Below are positions 15,301 to 24,815 of a stretch of DNA of 64,000 nucleotides, in pieces (positions within the stretch are counted from its first letter, which is position 1; each line of letters begins with the position of its first letter). Position numbers and translations under genes: made by a program. Below the pieces are notes generated by a model that was given only the letters and a program-made list of their open reading frames with translations, was not told the origin of the DNA and did no database searches. The DNA is from Cystobacter fuscus DSM 2262 (lineage in GTDB: Bacteria; Myxococcota; Myxococcia; Myxococcales; Myxococcaceae): positions 434,001-498,000 of the forward strand of contig NZ_ANAH02000064.1 in the NCBI RefSeq assembly GCF_000335475.2, read 5' to 3'.

Positions 15301-17340
15301 CAGCTCGAGCTCCGGCGTCCGGGCGGTGAACGCGGACCAGGGCAGGGCGTAGCTCTGCAGGAGTTGCTCGGCGCGCGGCGCGGCTCCGAAGTCGTCCAGC
15401 CACTCGGCCTTGGAGAGCCGGGTGGGCAGGGGCGACGGAAGCGCACCGAAGCGGCTCAGCGGGAGCGCGGCCGTGTGCCCCAGCGCGTCGACCAGCTCCA
15501 CGATCGGATCGACGGACGCCGGGGTGCGCGTGCCTAGGGACAGGCACAGCCGTCCGGAGGGAGCGGGCGTGAGGAGTGCTCCGGCGGACGGAGGCAGGAG
15601 CAGCTCATAGCTCGCGGGGTGGTTCCAGCCGAGCACCACCGCGGTGGTGCCCTGGGGGGTGCGCCGCGTGTCGCGCAGGGTGAGGGGCTCCTCGCGCCAC
15701 GTGGTCAACTCCTGGCCGAGCGCGCTCGCTCCGGGCAGCGTCACGGTATCCGCCCGGACATCCTCCTCGAAGGTGGCGATGGGCCGCAGCGTGGAATCCT
15801 CGAAGCGCGTGACGTAGACGTCCTCCGGGAGCCAGCCCGGCGCCAGCCGCGCGTCCCGGAGCAGGGGGACATACTCCCGGCGCTCGCCGAGCGTGGCGTG
15901 CAGGAACGCGGTGACGTAGACGCGTGCGGCCTGGCGCTGGGCCTCCGCGTCCAGGCGGGGCGCGCGGTTCTCCACCCAGCCCTCGGGGGGGTAGCGATCC
16001 AGGGCTCCCCAGCCCGAGTTGAACTGGCTGTGGTTGGCCCGGAAGGCGTAGACGGCCGATTTGAGGCGGTAGCGTCCGTCCGTGAAGCGGGTGCGCGCGT
16101 ACGCCCGCAGGCCGGCGAAGGCGGAGATGTCGGCGTCGTGTCCGCCCTGCACCACGAGGTAGCTGACATCCTCCATCGTCACGCTCCGGGCCGAGGGGCG
16201 GTAGAGCTCCGTGGGTGCCAGCGCCGCCACCGCCTGGATGCCGAAGCCGAAGGCGAGGGGAACGCGCGCGTCCGAGGGCAGGTGGGGCAGCCGATTGAGG
16301 GCCGCCGCCAGGGCCACCGCCTCGCCGCCGCGCGAGTGGCCCACCAGGGCGATGCGCTCCAGGTCGACGCGGCCCTGGAAGGGATGGCCGGGCAGCTCGT
16401 TCCAGCTCTTCCACTGCCGCAGGTGTTGGAGCAGCAGCCAGGCCCGCGCGGGGATCTCCTCCTGGAAGTCCGCGAAGAAGGACTCGTTGAGGAAGTTCTC
16501 GTCCACGAGCACGGTGAGGAAGCCATGGCTGGCGAGGTGCTCGCCCAGGTACGCGTACCCCGGCTCGGAGAAGTCCGTCATGTACCGGTTGCCATGCGCG
16601 ACGAGCACCAGGGGGAACGGCCCCGCGCCCTCGGGGAGGAAGACGTGGGCGTTGAGCGGCAGGGCGCTCGCGTCGAAGCCCCAGTACCAGGTGCGCGCAT
16701 CGCCGTCGGCGCCACTCCACTCGGGCAGCAGTGCCGAGGCATCCACGGGCGCCGTCTTCAGGGCCACCGCGGCGCCGTACTCGGGCCGTCGGCCGCTCCC
16801 GCTTCCATAGAAGAGGGACTGGAAGGAGAGGGGGCCACGCTGGCCGGGATGGGGGAGCGCGAGGGGCTGGATGTCCGGAAGCGGAGTCACGGGGACGGGG
16901 GGCCCCCGGGTCCCCGGGCCCGCGAGCAGCAGCACGGTGGGGGTCAGCACCGCGAGCCCGCCCACGAGGGCGAGGAGCCGGGCCCACCGGGGCGCCCTCC
17001 GCTCGGAGAGCAGGCCCACCGTGGCGCCGAGCAGGGCACCGGCGAGGATCAGCGGCACCGCCACGACGGTGTCGAGCAGGGCCAGGGTCAGGGCGGGGCC
17101 CGTGACGGCGAGCGCCACGAGCAGGGGGAGGGCACGGGCCCAGCGCCACAGCAGGGCCACCGCGCCTCCCAGCAGCGCGGAGGCCAGTGCCACGCACAGC
17201 AACCCCAACAGGGCGTCCACCAGGAACCCCAGCCCGGTGTCGAGCGACAGACCCAGCAGCACCGCCAGCCCGGCGCCCACGAGCAGCGCTCCGATGCTCG
17301 CGCCGCGCCACATCCTCACGGGTCTGGCGTCGGAGGTCAT
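15217..17340 (-). CDS. Membrane-anchored alpha/beta hydrolase (chlorophyllase/PAF-acetylhydrolase-like)
   Basis: A 707-residue protein. Residues 1-150 hold several hydrophobic helices; the rest is an extracytoplasmic alpha/beta hydrolase. A nucleophile elbow GHSRGG places the catalytic Ser at about residue 336, with an oxyanion-type stretch VLVAHGN upstream and GGHDADIS as the probable acid region. The C-terminal ~150 residues look like a beta-sandwich. The ATG overlaps the stop of the preceding gene (ATGA), making it the last gene of a tightly coupled minus-strand operon with an ABC transporter. The family includes esterases and lipases; the substrate is unknown. A longer open frame runs upstream, but only antisense-like GC-rich sequence precedes this ATG. 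Confidence 0.85.
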   Translation of the reverse strand: MTSDARPVRMWRGASIGALLVGAGLAVLLGLSLDTGLGFLVDALLGLLCVALASALLGGAVALLWRWARALPLLVALAVTGPALTLALLDTVVAVPLILAGALLGATVGLLSERRAPRWARLLALVGGLAVLTPTVLLLAGPGTRGPPVPVTPLPDIQPLALPHPGQRGPLSFQSLFYGSGSGRRPEYGAAVALKTAPVDASALLPEWSGADGDARTWYWGFDASALPLNAHVFLPEGAGPFPLVLVAHGNRYMTDFSEPGYAYLGEHLASHGFLTVLVDENFLNESFFADFQEEIPARAWLLLQHLRQWKSWNELPGHPFQGRVDLERIALVGHSRGGEAVALAAALNRLPHLPSDARVPLAFGFGIQAVAALAPTELYRPSARSVTMEDVSYLVVQGGHDADISAFAGLRAYARTRFTDGRYRLKSAVYAFRANHSQFNSGWGALDRYPPEGWVENRAPRLDAEAQRQAARVYVTAFLHATLGERREYVPLLRDARLAPGWLPEDVYVTRFEDSTLRPIATFEEDVRADTVTLPGASALGQELTTWREEPLTLRDTRRTPQGTTAVVLGWNHPASYELLLPPSAGALLTPAPSGRLCLSLGTRTPASVDPIVELVDALGHTAALPLSRFGALPSPLPTRLSKAEWLDDFGAAPRAEQLLQSYALPWSAFTARTPELELSRLSRIRLRLDGDGTLLLDDVGFCTSP

Positions 17341-18446
17341 CGCGAGGGCTCCGGCGTGCCCGCGTCCGTGCTCCCGGAGGCGCTGGCGCCCCGGCACCAG
17401 GAGAGTTCCTGGCGGAGGACTTCCAGGGGCACCGCGAGCTGGACGCCGAGGTGGTCGTCCATCGCGCTCGTCCCCGCGTACTCCAGGACGCGGGCGAGCT
17501 CCGTCTGACCCTGGCTCTGGGCCTCGAAGCGAGCCAGGGCCATGGCCGCGCCGATGGCCTTCGCCATGTCCGCCGTGCGCTCCGCGTCCGGCCCCTGCAG
17601 GCGCACCGACAGGGCGAAGTCCGAGCTCACGTCCAGGTTCAGATGCGCGCGGGGCGCCAGTTGCTTCAGCCGCTCCCCCAGGGCCCGCTGCTCCGGTGGC
17701 AGGCTGTCCGCCAGCCGCTCCACGGAGACCACGCCATACACGTCTCCATAGGCGTACGAGCCGCCGAACACCGGGGGCTCCGAGGAGCCCCGGCCCTCGA
17801 TGCGATCCAGGATGCCGTGGACCTCCTCTGGCGTCCGGCCGATCACCAGCATCGAGTCGCCCCAGGTGCCCACCGCCGCCATGTCGCCCTGACTCGGGGT
17901 GGGGGGCCTGGCTGGCGCGTAGACGCGGCCCTTGTCGCCATGCGCCGAGGCCCGCCACTCCCCGGGCAGCATCGACTCCATGCGCGCCTGGCCGAACTGC
18001 CCGGAGATGGCGAGCCCATCATCCATGACGGCCACCCGGTCCACGCCCTCGAGCGGATCCACGCCCGTGTGCTGGCGGAAGGCCTCCAACTTCTCGCGGG
18101 CCTGGGGCTGCATCAGCAGGCACTCCAGCAACATCTCCCCCAGGGGCGAGTGCCGCACCGCGTTGGCCTCGATGACGACGGCGGTGTGGTTCTCGCCGCG
18201 CGGCAGGGCCTCGAGGAAGGGATCCACCGGTTTGGGGGGCTCGGTGCCCGCGTCGTGCGCGGCCGGGCGCACATAGGTGGTCCGGGCGAGCCTGCGCCGC
18301 ATCGCCTCGTCCGAGTTCGCCGCGGCGAAGCGCACCGGGCGCCGGGGTGGAGGCGGGGGTGTGTCCTCCGTGAGGCGCATCGCGATGATGCCCAGGGCGA
18401 GCAGCACCAGCGCCAGGACGAGCCACGGCCAACGTCGCCGGTTCAT
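17337..18446 (-). CDS. Membrane-anchored protein of unknown function
   Basis: A 369-residue protein starting with a basic N terminus and one transmembrane helix (WPWLVLALVLLALGIIAM), then a Pro-rich linker and a soluble extracytoplasmic domain of about 290 residues. I do not recognise the domain; it has no catalytic signature I can name. Its ATG lies 1 nt after the permease stop, and its own stop overlaps the hydrolase ATG, so it belongs to the ABC-transporter operon. It may be an accessory periplasmic factor of the exporter or hydrolase; this is inference from position only. Confidence 0.8.
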   Translation of the reverse strand: MNRRRWPWLVLALVLLALGIIAMRLTEDTPPPPPRRPVRFAAANSDEAMRRRLARTTYVRPAAHDAGTEPPKPVDPFLEALPRGENHTAVVIEANAVRHSPLGEMLLECLLMQPQAREKLEAFRQHTGVDPLEGVDRVAVMDDGLAISGQFGQARMESMLPGEWRASAHGDKGRVYAPARPPTPSQGDMAAVGTWGDSMLVIGRTPEEVHGILDRIEGRGSSEPPVFGGSYAYGDVYGVVSVERLADSLPPEQRALGERLKQLAPRAHLNLDVSSDFALSVRLQGPDAERTADMAKAIGAAMALARFEAQSQGQTELARVLEYAGTSAMDDHLGVQLAVPLEVLRQELSWCRGASASGSTDAGTPEPSR

Positions 18447-18447
18447 G

Positions 18448-19280
18448 TCAGTAGTCCTTTCCCTCGAACCACCAGCAGCCCACCCCCATCACCGCCAGCG
18501 CGTAGGTGAAGGCCCCCACGAGCAGCAGCCCGAGCACGCCGGGCACGAAGGGCTCGGCTCCGGCCAGCGCCGCGCCGGTGGAGGCGAGGGTGGACAGCCG
18601 GGGCTGCGGCATCGTCAACAGGAGGAAGCCGTCGCGCAGCAGCCCCTCGTTGATCATCGGGGCGATCGCGTCGCGCTTGCCCGCCACCACGCCTCCGCCG
18701 AGCGCGAACAGCCCGAACGCCGCGCTCAAGGAGGCACTGCGCGCGAAGGTGGCCGTGGTCAACATCACCGCGTACACGGGCGCGAAGGCCGCGCACGCCA
18801 GCAGCGACGACTGGAGCAGGCCCGGCATCCACACGCCCGTCTTGAAGCCCAGCAGCACGGTGAGCCCGCCGGCTCCGTAGAGCGCGCCGCCCACCGCCAG
18901 CGTCATGACGCCCAGGAAGGTGCCAGCGATCAGGTGCCAGCGCTGCAGGGGCAGGGCGAGCAGGTGCTCGATGCGGCCGGGCGACAGCAGCGAGGGTGCG
19001 AAGTCCGCGCACGCGACGATTCCGAAGAGCAGGCCCCAGTAGAAGAGGCCGTAGGCGGCGGCCACGAAGACGGGCCGCAGCGCCACGTCCACCGCGTTCA
19101 CCTCGATGCCCAGGGGTCCGCCGAACAGGCGCGTGGCGGCCAGTGCTCCGTCCACCACCTCCAGCCGCAGGCCGATGGCCATCAGGATGAGCACCCAGGT
19201 GATGCCCAGGAGGAAGGCCAGGATGAGCTTGCGCGCCACCGCCTCGCGCAGGACGTACAGCGCCACTCTCAGCACGTGCC

Positions 19281-19284
<4 letters not shown>
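18448..19284 (-). CDS. ABC transporter permease (ABC-2 type)
   Basis: A 278-residue integral membrane protein with about six hydrophobic segments. It is the size and layout of an ABC-2 permease partnered with the neighbouring ATPase. The ATG at 19282-19284 overlaps the ATPase stop (ATGA). An amphipathic N-terminal stretch (VLREAVARK) precedes the first span, as in NosY/YhaP-like permeases. Together with the ATPase it should form an exporter or a system acting on membrane components; the cargo is unknown. No substrate-binding protein gene is nearby, which also favours export over import. Confidence 0.87.
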
Positions 19285-20189
<905 letters not shown>

Positions 20190-20262
20190 GGACCGTGAGT
20201 CTTTCCCGGCCGTGGGCGCTTGTCGAGCAGGGGGGGCTCGGCGCTGGGGGGGCGACGGCCGG

Positions 20263-20424
20263 TCAGAGCTCCTCGTTGAGCCAGCGGACGATGGCCTCGC
20301 GCAGGGAGCCGGGGCGGTCCGAGGGGGGCCGCGCGCCGAAGAGCCGCTCCACCTCGGCGTACACCGGGGCCTTGTCGCGGCCCATGGCCGGGTGACGGGA
20401 CGACTGCGGCGTGGGCGCCCTCAC
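20263..20424 (-). CDS. Small protein (53 aa) coupled to the ribbon-helix-helix regulator
   Basis: A short open frame read directly from the minus strand. The GTG start overlaps the regulator stop (GTGA at 20421-20424). An internal ATG at 20383-20385 would give 40 residues. The C-terminal half is well composed for a protein (YAEVERLFGARPP, then SLREAIVRWLNEEL) and predicts an amphipathic helix ending in acidic residues. Overlap with the regulator and the lack of wasted space suggest it is real. I do not recognise the family. It may be a partner of the RHH protein, but this is inference. Confidence 0.55.
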   Translation of the reverse strand: MRAPTPQSSRHPAMGRDKAPVYAEVERLFGARPPSDRPGSLREAIVRWLNEEL

Positions 20425-20663
20425 GGCGTGCCTTCCCCGTTGGGAGGACGGACGTACTTGGCGAGCAGATCCTCCACGGCCTCACGCAGGTACTCGCTCT
20501 GGTGGATCCGGGTGCGGCGGGCGAGCTCACGCAGCTTGTGGACCTGCTCGATGGGGACGAGCACGTGGGTGGAGACCACGGACTCCGAGGCGTCGGGACC
20601 GTTCGAATCGGCCGAAGCCGGGGTGGCCTCGGGGCTCATCGGGCTGGCGCTGGCATCCTGCAT
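20421..20663 (-). CDS. Ribbon-helix-helix (CopG/Arc-type) DNA-binding protein
   Basis: An 80-residue protein. The ATG at 20661-20663 follows a strong ribosome-binding site (AGGAGG, about 8 nt upstream). The first 35 residues are a low-complexity acidic/Ser/Pro leader. Residues 37-72 fit the RHH fold: a short strand (STHVLVPIE) then two helices (QVHKLRELARRT and QSEYLREAVEDLLAKY). RHH proteins bind DNA as dimers and repress their own operons. This one may control the downstream 53-aa protein and ABC genes. It is divergent from the manganese riboswitch promoter. Confidence 0.8.
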   Translation of the reverse strand: MQDASASPMSPEATPASADSNGPDASESVVSTHVLVPIEQVHKLRELARRTRIHQSEYLREAVEDLLAKYVRPPNGEGTP

Positions 20664-20768
20664 CGGAACTACCTCCTCGTTACTGCTACAGGCCACTACC
20701 GGCCTGTGGGCGGCATTAGGGGGGCAGGCAGGGGAGCCGTCAAAAAAACCACTTCTCCGGGCGCGCAC

Positions 20769-20797
20769 TTGACGCCCGCGCGAGCCGCCTGCTACCT
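20769..20797 (+). promoter_or_regulatory. Putative sigma-70 promoter for the riboswitch transcript
   Basis: TTGACG at 20769-20774 is a good -35 box. A weak -10-like CTACCT starts at 20792 after 17 nt. Transcription would begin near 20804, just before the riboswitch 5' box. The -10 match is poor and no transcript data are available. Confidence 0.4.
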
Positions 20798-20808
20798 GCC
20801 GATTCCAG

Positions 20809-20950
20809 TAAGGGGAGTAGTTCGCGCCGGGAGTGAACGGCGCCGGGGAGCTCGACACACTGGCCCGTGAGGGCCCGGGCCCCCACCTCGCCAGCGCGCG
20901 AGGCGAACGAGACCTTCGGACAGGGTTCAACCTGGCCGAGGTCCGTCGTG
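20809..20950 (+). promoter_or_regulatory. yybP-ykoY (Mn2+) riboswitch
   Basis: Two hallmark boxes of the yybP-ykoY aptamer are present at natural spacing: AAGGGGAGTAG (20810-20820) opening the element, and AACGAGACC (20906-20914) for the second metal-binding loop. GGCCGAGGTC (20934-20943) follows, closing the 3' side much as in the Escherichia coli alx/mntP leaders. The intervening stems are GC-rich. The element ends about 60 nt before a GDT1/TMEM165-family gene, and this riboswitch class is known to activate Mn2+ exporters when manganese is high. The fold was judged by eye only. Confidence 0.82.
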
Positions 20951-21010
20951 CGCGCGAGCGCTCCCAACGACATCCTCGGCCCGAGTGGTGCGACAAGGAG
21001 TGTCGTGGCG

Positions 21011-21577
21011 ATGGAAGCGATTATCGGTTCATTCATCCTCGTGGCCGCCAGTGAGATGGGGGACAAGACCCAGCTGTTGGCCTTCTCGCTGGCGTCGCGC
21101 TTCCGCAAGCCGTGGGTGGTGCTCGCGGGCATCTTCGTGGCCACGCTGGCCAACCACGCCCTGGCCGCGGCGGTGGGAGACATCGTGTCCTCGTATGTCC
21201 CGGAGCGGGTGATGGCGGGCATCCTGGCGGTGCTCTTCATCGCCTTCGGACTGTGGACGCTCAAGCCCGACACCATCGAGGACACGACGAGCCCGGCGCG
21301 CTTCGGCCCCTTCGTGACGACCGTGGTGCTCTTCTTCCTGGCGGAGATGGGGGACAAGACGCAACTGGCCACGGTGGTGATGGCGGCGCGCTACCAGTCG
21401 CTCACGCTGGTGACGGTGGGCACCACGCTGGGGATGATGGCCGCCAATGGTCCGGCGGTGTTCCTCGGCGACAAGCTGGCGGCCAAGGTCCAGATGAAGT
21501 GGGTGCGCTGGACGGCCGCCGCGCTCTTCTTCTTCTTCGGCATCGTCTCCCTGCTGGCCGCGGTGCGGGGCGTCTGA
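21011..21577 (+). CDS. GDT1/TMEM165 (UPF0016) family cation transporter, probable Mn2+ exporter
   Basis: A 188-residue membrane protein with six predicted helices in two repeats. Each repeat carries the family signature EMGDKTQ, at about residues 15 and 112. Family members move Mn2+ and/or Ca2+ across membranes, and bacterial homologues export manganese. The ATG at 21011 is chosen because AAGGAG lies 10 nt upstream; a GTG at 21005 is too close to it. The upstream Mn2+ riboswitch strongly supports manganese homeostasis as its role and predicts induction by high Mn2+. Confidence 0.95.
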   Translation: MEAIIGSFILVAASEMGDKTQLLAFSLASRFRKPWVVLAGIFVATLANHALAAAVGDIVSSYVPERVMAGILAVLFIAFGLWTLKPDTIEDTTSPARFGPFVTTVVLFFLAEMGDKTQLATVVMAARYQSLTLVTVGTTLGMMAANGPAVFLGDKLAAKVQMKWVRWTAAALFFFFGIVSLLAAVRGV

Positions 21578-21805
21578 GCCCAACCGCACCCGGGGAGAGG
21601 ACGAGAGACGCTGGCAGCCGGCGGGGCTCACGGTCCGTCGGCTCCCGCCCGCCCTCGCGCGGTTGCCCTGCTCACCTCCGCCGAGCGTTGGCACGCCGCC
21701 GACCAATGCCTGCCTTCCTTGCTCGGACGAGCACGGGAGACCAGGCGTCTTCATCGAGGCCGCCACGCCTTGACGCGTTCGGGCCGGAACAACACGTTCT
21801 CTTGT

Positions 21806-22333
21806 ATGAAACCAGCGGCGGTCTTGATTCCAAAACACGATGACGCGTGGGCGGTCGGGAAATACGGCCCCATCTGGCCGAAGACCCCGGCGTGTTACGG
21901 CTTCACCCTCATCGCCAACGTCAAGCCGGGGAGAGCGGAGGCCATCCGTGGCTATGGGCACAAGCTGGCGAAGGCGCTGGAGGGTGACCCCGAGCTGCTC
22001 GCTCCACTCAAGCTCCACTACCTGCGCTGGGTGCTCTTCGACGACGACACGCGGTTCATGTACCAGGGCATCTTCGATACCGACTTCGACAAGTACACCG
22101 ATGACGCGATCGTGCTCTTCAAGAAGGCTGGCGTCGACACGGTCTTCGAGAACCTCGAGGGCTTCCCGATGGACTGGAAGACGAACCCCGAGGCGTTCAC
22201 CAAGTTCGTCCGGAAGCACCAGTGCCCGAGCTTCATGGAATACGGAGAGTATCCGTATGTCACCTCCGACGAAATCAAGAAGGCCCTGAAGCTCAAGGCC
22301 GCCTTCTCCGAGATGATCGAACAGATGCAATGA
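21806..22333 (+). CDS. Conserved protein, Dyp-peroxidase operon (possible dimeric alpha/beta-barrel fold)
   Basis: A 175-residue soluble protein with no signal peptide, starting at ATG 21806. I do not recognise a named family. The pattern of strands and helices (GFTLIANVKPGRAEAI, then LHYLRWVLFDDDTRFMYQGIF) resembles the ferredoxin-like dimeric alpha/beta-barrel fold shared by Dyp peroxidases and ABM monooxygenases. It is 30 nt upstream of a second unknown gene and, after that, a Dyp-type peroxidase. All three are on one strand and probably co-transcribed. A role as structural or redox partner of the peroxidase is inference. Confidence 0.75.
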   Translation: MKPAAVLIPKHDDAWAVGKYGPIWPKTPACYGFTLIANVKPGRAEAIRGYGHKLAKALEGDPELLAPLKLHYLRWVLFDDDTRFMYQGIFDTDFDKYTDDAIVLFKKAGVDTVFENLEGFPMDWKTNPEAFTKFVRKHQCPSFMEYGEYPYVTSDEIKKALKLKAAFSEMIEQMQ

Positions 22334-22363
22334 GGCGTATGGCGCCGCAGTGAGGACACGGTC

Positions 22364-23377
22364 ATGAGCGAACCCGCGCGGACGTACAACCAGGAGCATG
22401 TGCCGCGGAAGTACGTCAAGGGTCGGCGCCGCGTCAGCGTCTACATCTCATGGAGCTACCCGGGTGAAGCCAACCGGGATGTGACCGAGATGGACAACCG
22501 CTACTCGACCATGACCGAGGTCCGCCGGGTGCTCTGGCCCGAGTATGAGTCACCGAGGTTCGCGGACCCGTCGATGTTCCAGCAGGGGATCACGGGCTCG
22601 CTGGAGTTGTTCTTCTGGGCCTGGGTGCGGTTCCAACAGGTCATCCAGGAGACCACCGGGCACGGGGTCCCCGTGTTCCAGCGCGTCGATCAGGCCGGCT
22701 TCAGGCTCCCGCTCGACGAGCGGGTCCTCGCTGACGCCGACACGTTGCTGGTCTTCGGGTTGGACCACATGGTCACCGAGCAGGAGGCCTCCACGGAGGA
22801 GATCGAGGCCGTCCGGAACTTCCTCGAGCGGGAGGGCACCTGCCTCATCATCGGTCCCCATCATGACGTCGGGGCCTCGCCGGAGATGGCGGAGCGCGCG
22901 ATGGAGTACGCCCACCATGGCGACGCATTGGTGCCCCGCCAGCAGCGGTTCGGGCGGTACACGCGCTCGTTGATGCGGGGGCTCGGAATCCCCGTCGAGA
23001 ATCGGCACGGTCTCCGTCCCGCGGTGATGGCCGGGAGCCGCCGGATTGCTCCGCTGACGGTCATGCGGGAGCTGGATACGCGCGGCTGGCTCGAGGGAGT
23101 CACGAACTTCAACTTCCACCAGCATCTGCCGCACTACGCGGTGACGGACGGAGCGACGGAGGCCATCCATGTCCTGGCCCGGCAGCCCATCGACACGTCC
23201 AGGCCGCATCCGTTCACGCTGGCCGGCAACCAGGAGTTCAATGCGCTCGTCTGGATGCCGCCGAGCGGCAACCGGGGCGGGGATGTGCTGGTGGCCGACT
23301 CCACGGTCTTCAGCACCTTGTTCGGTCACGACGAGAGCCTGGAGCGCTTCTGGAGGAACCTCGCCACGGCGAACTGA
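22364..23377 (+). CDS. Conserved protein of unknown function in the Dyp-peroxidase operon
   Basis: A 337-residue soluble protein, ATG start, no signal peptide. Its central part (ADTLLVFGLDH, then EIEAVRNFLEREGTCLIIGPHHD) looks like the Rossmann-like glutamine-amidotransferase-type fold seen in ThuA/DUF4350-like proteins, with a helix that decides whether a 'lid' is open. No catalytic Cys is evident in that region. It sits 30 nt after the preceding gene and 14 nt before the peroxidase, so translational coupling is likely. Function unknown. Confidence 0.75.
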   Translation: MSEPARTYNQEHVPRKYVKGRRRVSVYISWSYPGEANRDVTEMDNRYSTMTEVRRVLWPEYESPRFADPSMFQQGITGSLELFFWAWVRFQQVIQETTGHGVPVFQRVDQAGFRLPLDERVLADADTLLVFGLDHMVTEQEASTEEIEAVRNFLEREGTCLIIGPHHDVGASPEMAERAMEYAHHGDALVPRQQRFGRYTRSLMRGLGIPVENRHGLRPAVMAGSRRIAPLTVMRELDTRGWLEGVTNFNFHQHLPHYAVTDGATEAIHVLARQPIDTSRPHPFTLAGNQEFNALVWMPPSGNRGGDVLVADSTVFSTLFGHDESLERFWRNLATAN

Positions 23378-23391
23378 AGCCAGGAGGGGCC

Positions 23392-24729
23392 ATGCGTGAC
23401 GTCACGGACACACCTCTCGAGCTGGATGACATCCAGAGCGGAACCCTCCGCCCTCGGCCCACTCCCTATGCGGCGACCTACATCCTGCTCCGGATCGACG
23501 ACCGCGAGGCGGGGCGGAAGCTGATGGAACGGCTGAGCACCGTGGTGGCCTCGGCGGGCAACTCGCGTGACCCGGTGGGCGATACCTGGCTGAGCGTCGC
23601 GCTCACGTTCCACGGATTGAAGGCCCTGGGGGTCCCGCGGGCTTCACTCGAGAGCTTCGCGTGGGAGTTCAGGCAGGGAATGGCCGCGCGCGCCAAGGCG
23701 CTGGGAGACACGGGCGAGAGCAGTCCCGAGCACTGGGAGAAGCCGCTCGGGACGCCGGACGTCCACGTCGTACTCGTGGCCCTCGCGCCGGACACGCGGC
23801 GGTTGGAAGCGGCGCTCGCGCGCGCGCGCAATGCGCTCGAGGCGTTGGAGGGAGTCGAGGCGATCTGGCGCCAGGACTGCCATGCGCTGCCCACCCAGCG
23901 GGAGCCCTTCGGGTTCCGGGATGGCATCAGCTACCCCGCCATCGAGGGGAGCGGCATCCCCGGGACCAACTCCCGGGAGAGTCCGTTGAAGGCCGGTGAG
24001 TTCGTCCTCGGCTACCCCGACGAGATGGGTGGCCTCCCCCCGATGCCCCTGCCCGAGGTCCTGGGGCGCAACGGGACGTACGTCGCCTTCCGCAAGCTGC
24101 ATCAGCGCGTGGCGGCGTTCCGTCAATACCTGCGAGCGAACTCCTCCAGCCCCGAGGATGAGGAACTCCTCGCGGCCAAGCTGATGGGGCGCTGGCGCAG
24201 CGGCGCTCCCCTGGCGCTCTGTCCGTTCCATGACGCCCCCGAGCTGGGTGCCGACCCTCGGCGCAACAATGACTTCCTCTACCGGCAGGAGGACCCGACG
24301 GGATACGTGACTCCTCCCGGATGTCATATCCGGCGGGCGAATCCGCGAGACGCTTCCGTGGCGGGCGTCGTCCGCTTGCACCGGATGATCCGCCGCGGAA
24401 CCGCCTATGGCCCGGCGCTCCCGGAAGGTGTCCTCGAGGACGATGGCGCCGACCGGGGGCTGATGTTCGCCTTCATCGGGGCTCATCTGGGCCGGCAGTT
24501 CGAGTTCGTCCAGTCGGAGTGGGTCGACAGCGGTGATTTCCTCGGACTGGGGACCATCAAGGATCCCATTGTCGGGGCCAGCGACGGTGCGGGCTCCTTC
24601 TCCATCCCGCGCCGGCCGATTCCGAGGCGCCTGCAGGGCCTGCCGCGGTTCGTCGTCACCCGGGGCGGTGAGTACGGCTTCATGCCCGGACTGCGCGCCC
24701 TGCGCTGGCTCGCGGACCTTCGGACATGA
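23392..24729 (+). CDS. Dyp-type heme peroxidase
   Basis: A 445-residue dye-decolorising peroxidase. The distal GxxDG motif is GFRDG (Asp at residue 177), and the probable proximal heme ligand is His312 in CHIRRANPRD; a basic RANPRD stretch follows, as in long (class C/D-like) DyPs. Known chemistry is H2O2-dependent oxidation of dyes, phenols and Mn2+. No Tat or Sec signal is present, so the enzyme is cytosolic or cargo of a compartment. It is the last gene of a three-gene operon with two unknown partners. No encapsulin gene is present in the window. Confidence 0.93.
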   Translation: MRDVTDTPLELDDIQSGTLRPRPTPYAATYILLRIDDREAGRKLMERLSTVVASAGNSRDPVGDTWLSVALTFHGLKALGVPRASLESFAWEFRQGMAARAKALGDTGESSPEHWEKPLGTPDVHVVLVALAPDTRRLEAALARARNALEALEGVEAIWRQDCHALPTQREPFGFRDGISYPAIEGSGIPGTNSRESPLKAGEFVLGYPDEMGGLPPMPLPEVLGRNGTYVAFRKLHQRVAAFRQYLRANSSSPEDEELLAAKLMGRWRSGAPLALCPFHDAPELGADPRRNNDFLYRQEDPTGYVTPPGCHIRRANPRDASVAGVVRLHRMIRRGTAYGPALPEGVLEDDGADRGLMFAFIGAHLGRQFEFVQSEWVDSGDFLGLGTIKDPIVGASDGAGSFSIPRRPIPRRLQGLPRFVVTRGGEYGFMPGLRALRWLADLRT

Positions 24730-24815
24730 AGAGGCCGGTGTGACGAATCCGCTTGCAAACCGCGGGGGCCCGGAACACTCAATCGCGCGTTTTCCCCACC
24801 CGAGGAGACGACGAC

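Noticed and set aside
17340-17958. An N-terminal extension of the alpha/beta hydrolase to 913 residues
   Set aside because: It is the shadow of the neighbouring unknown gene in another frame. The internal ATG overlaps the preceding stop and starts the hydrophobic segment.
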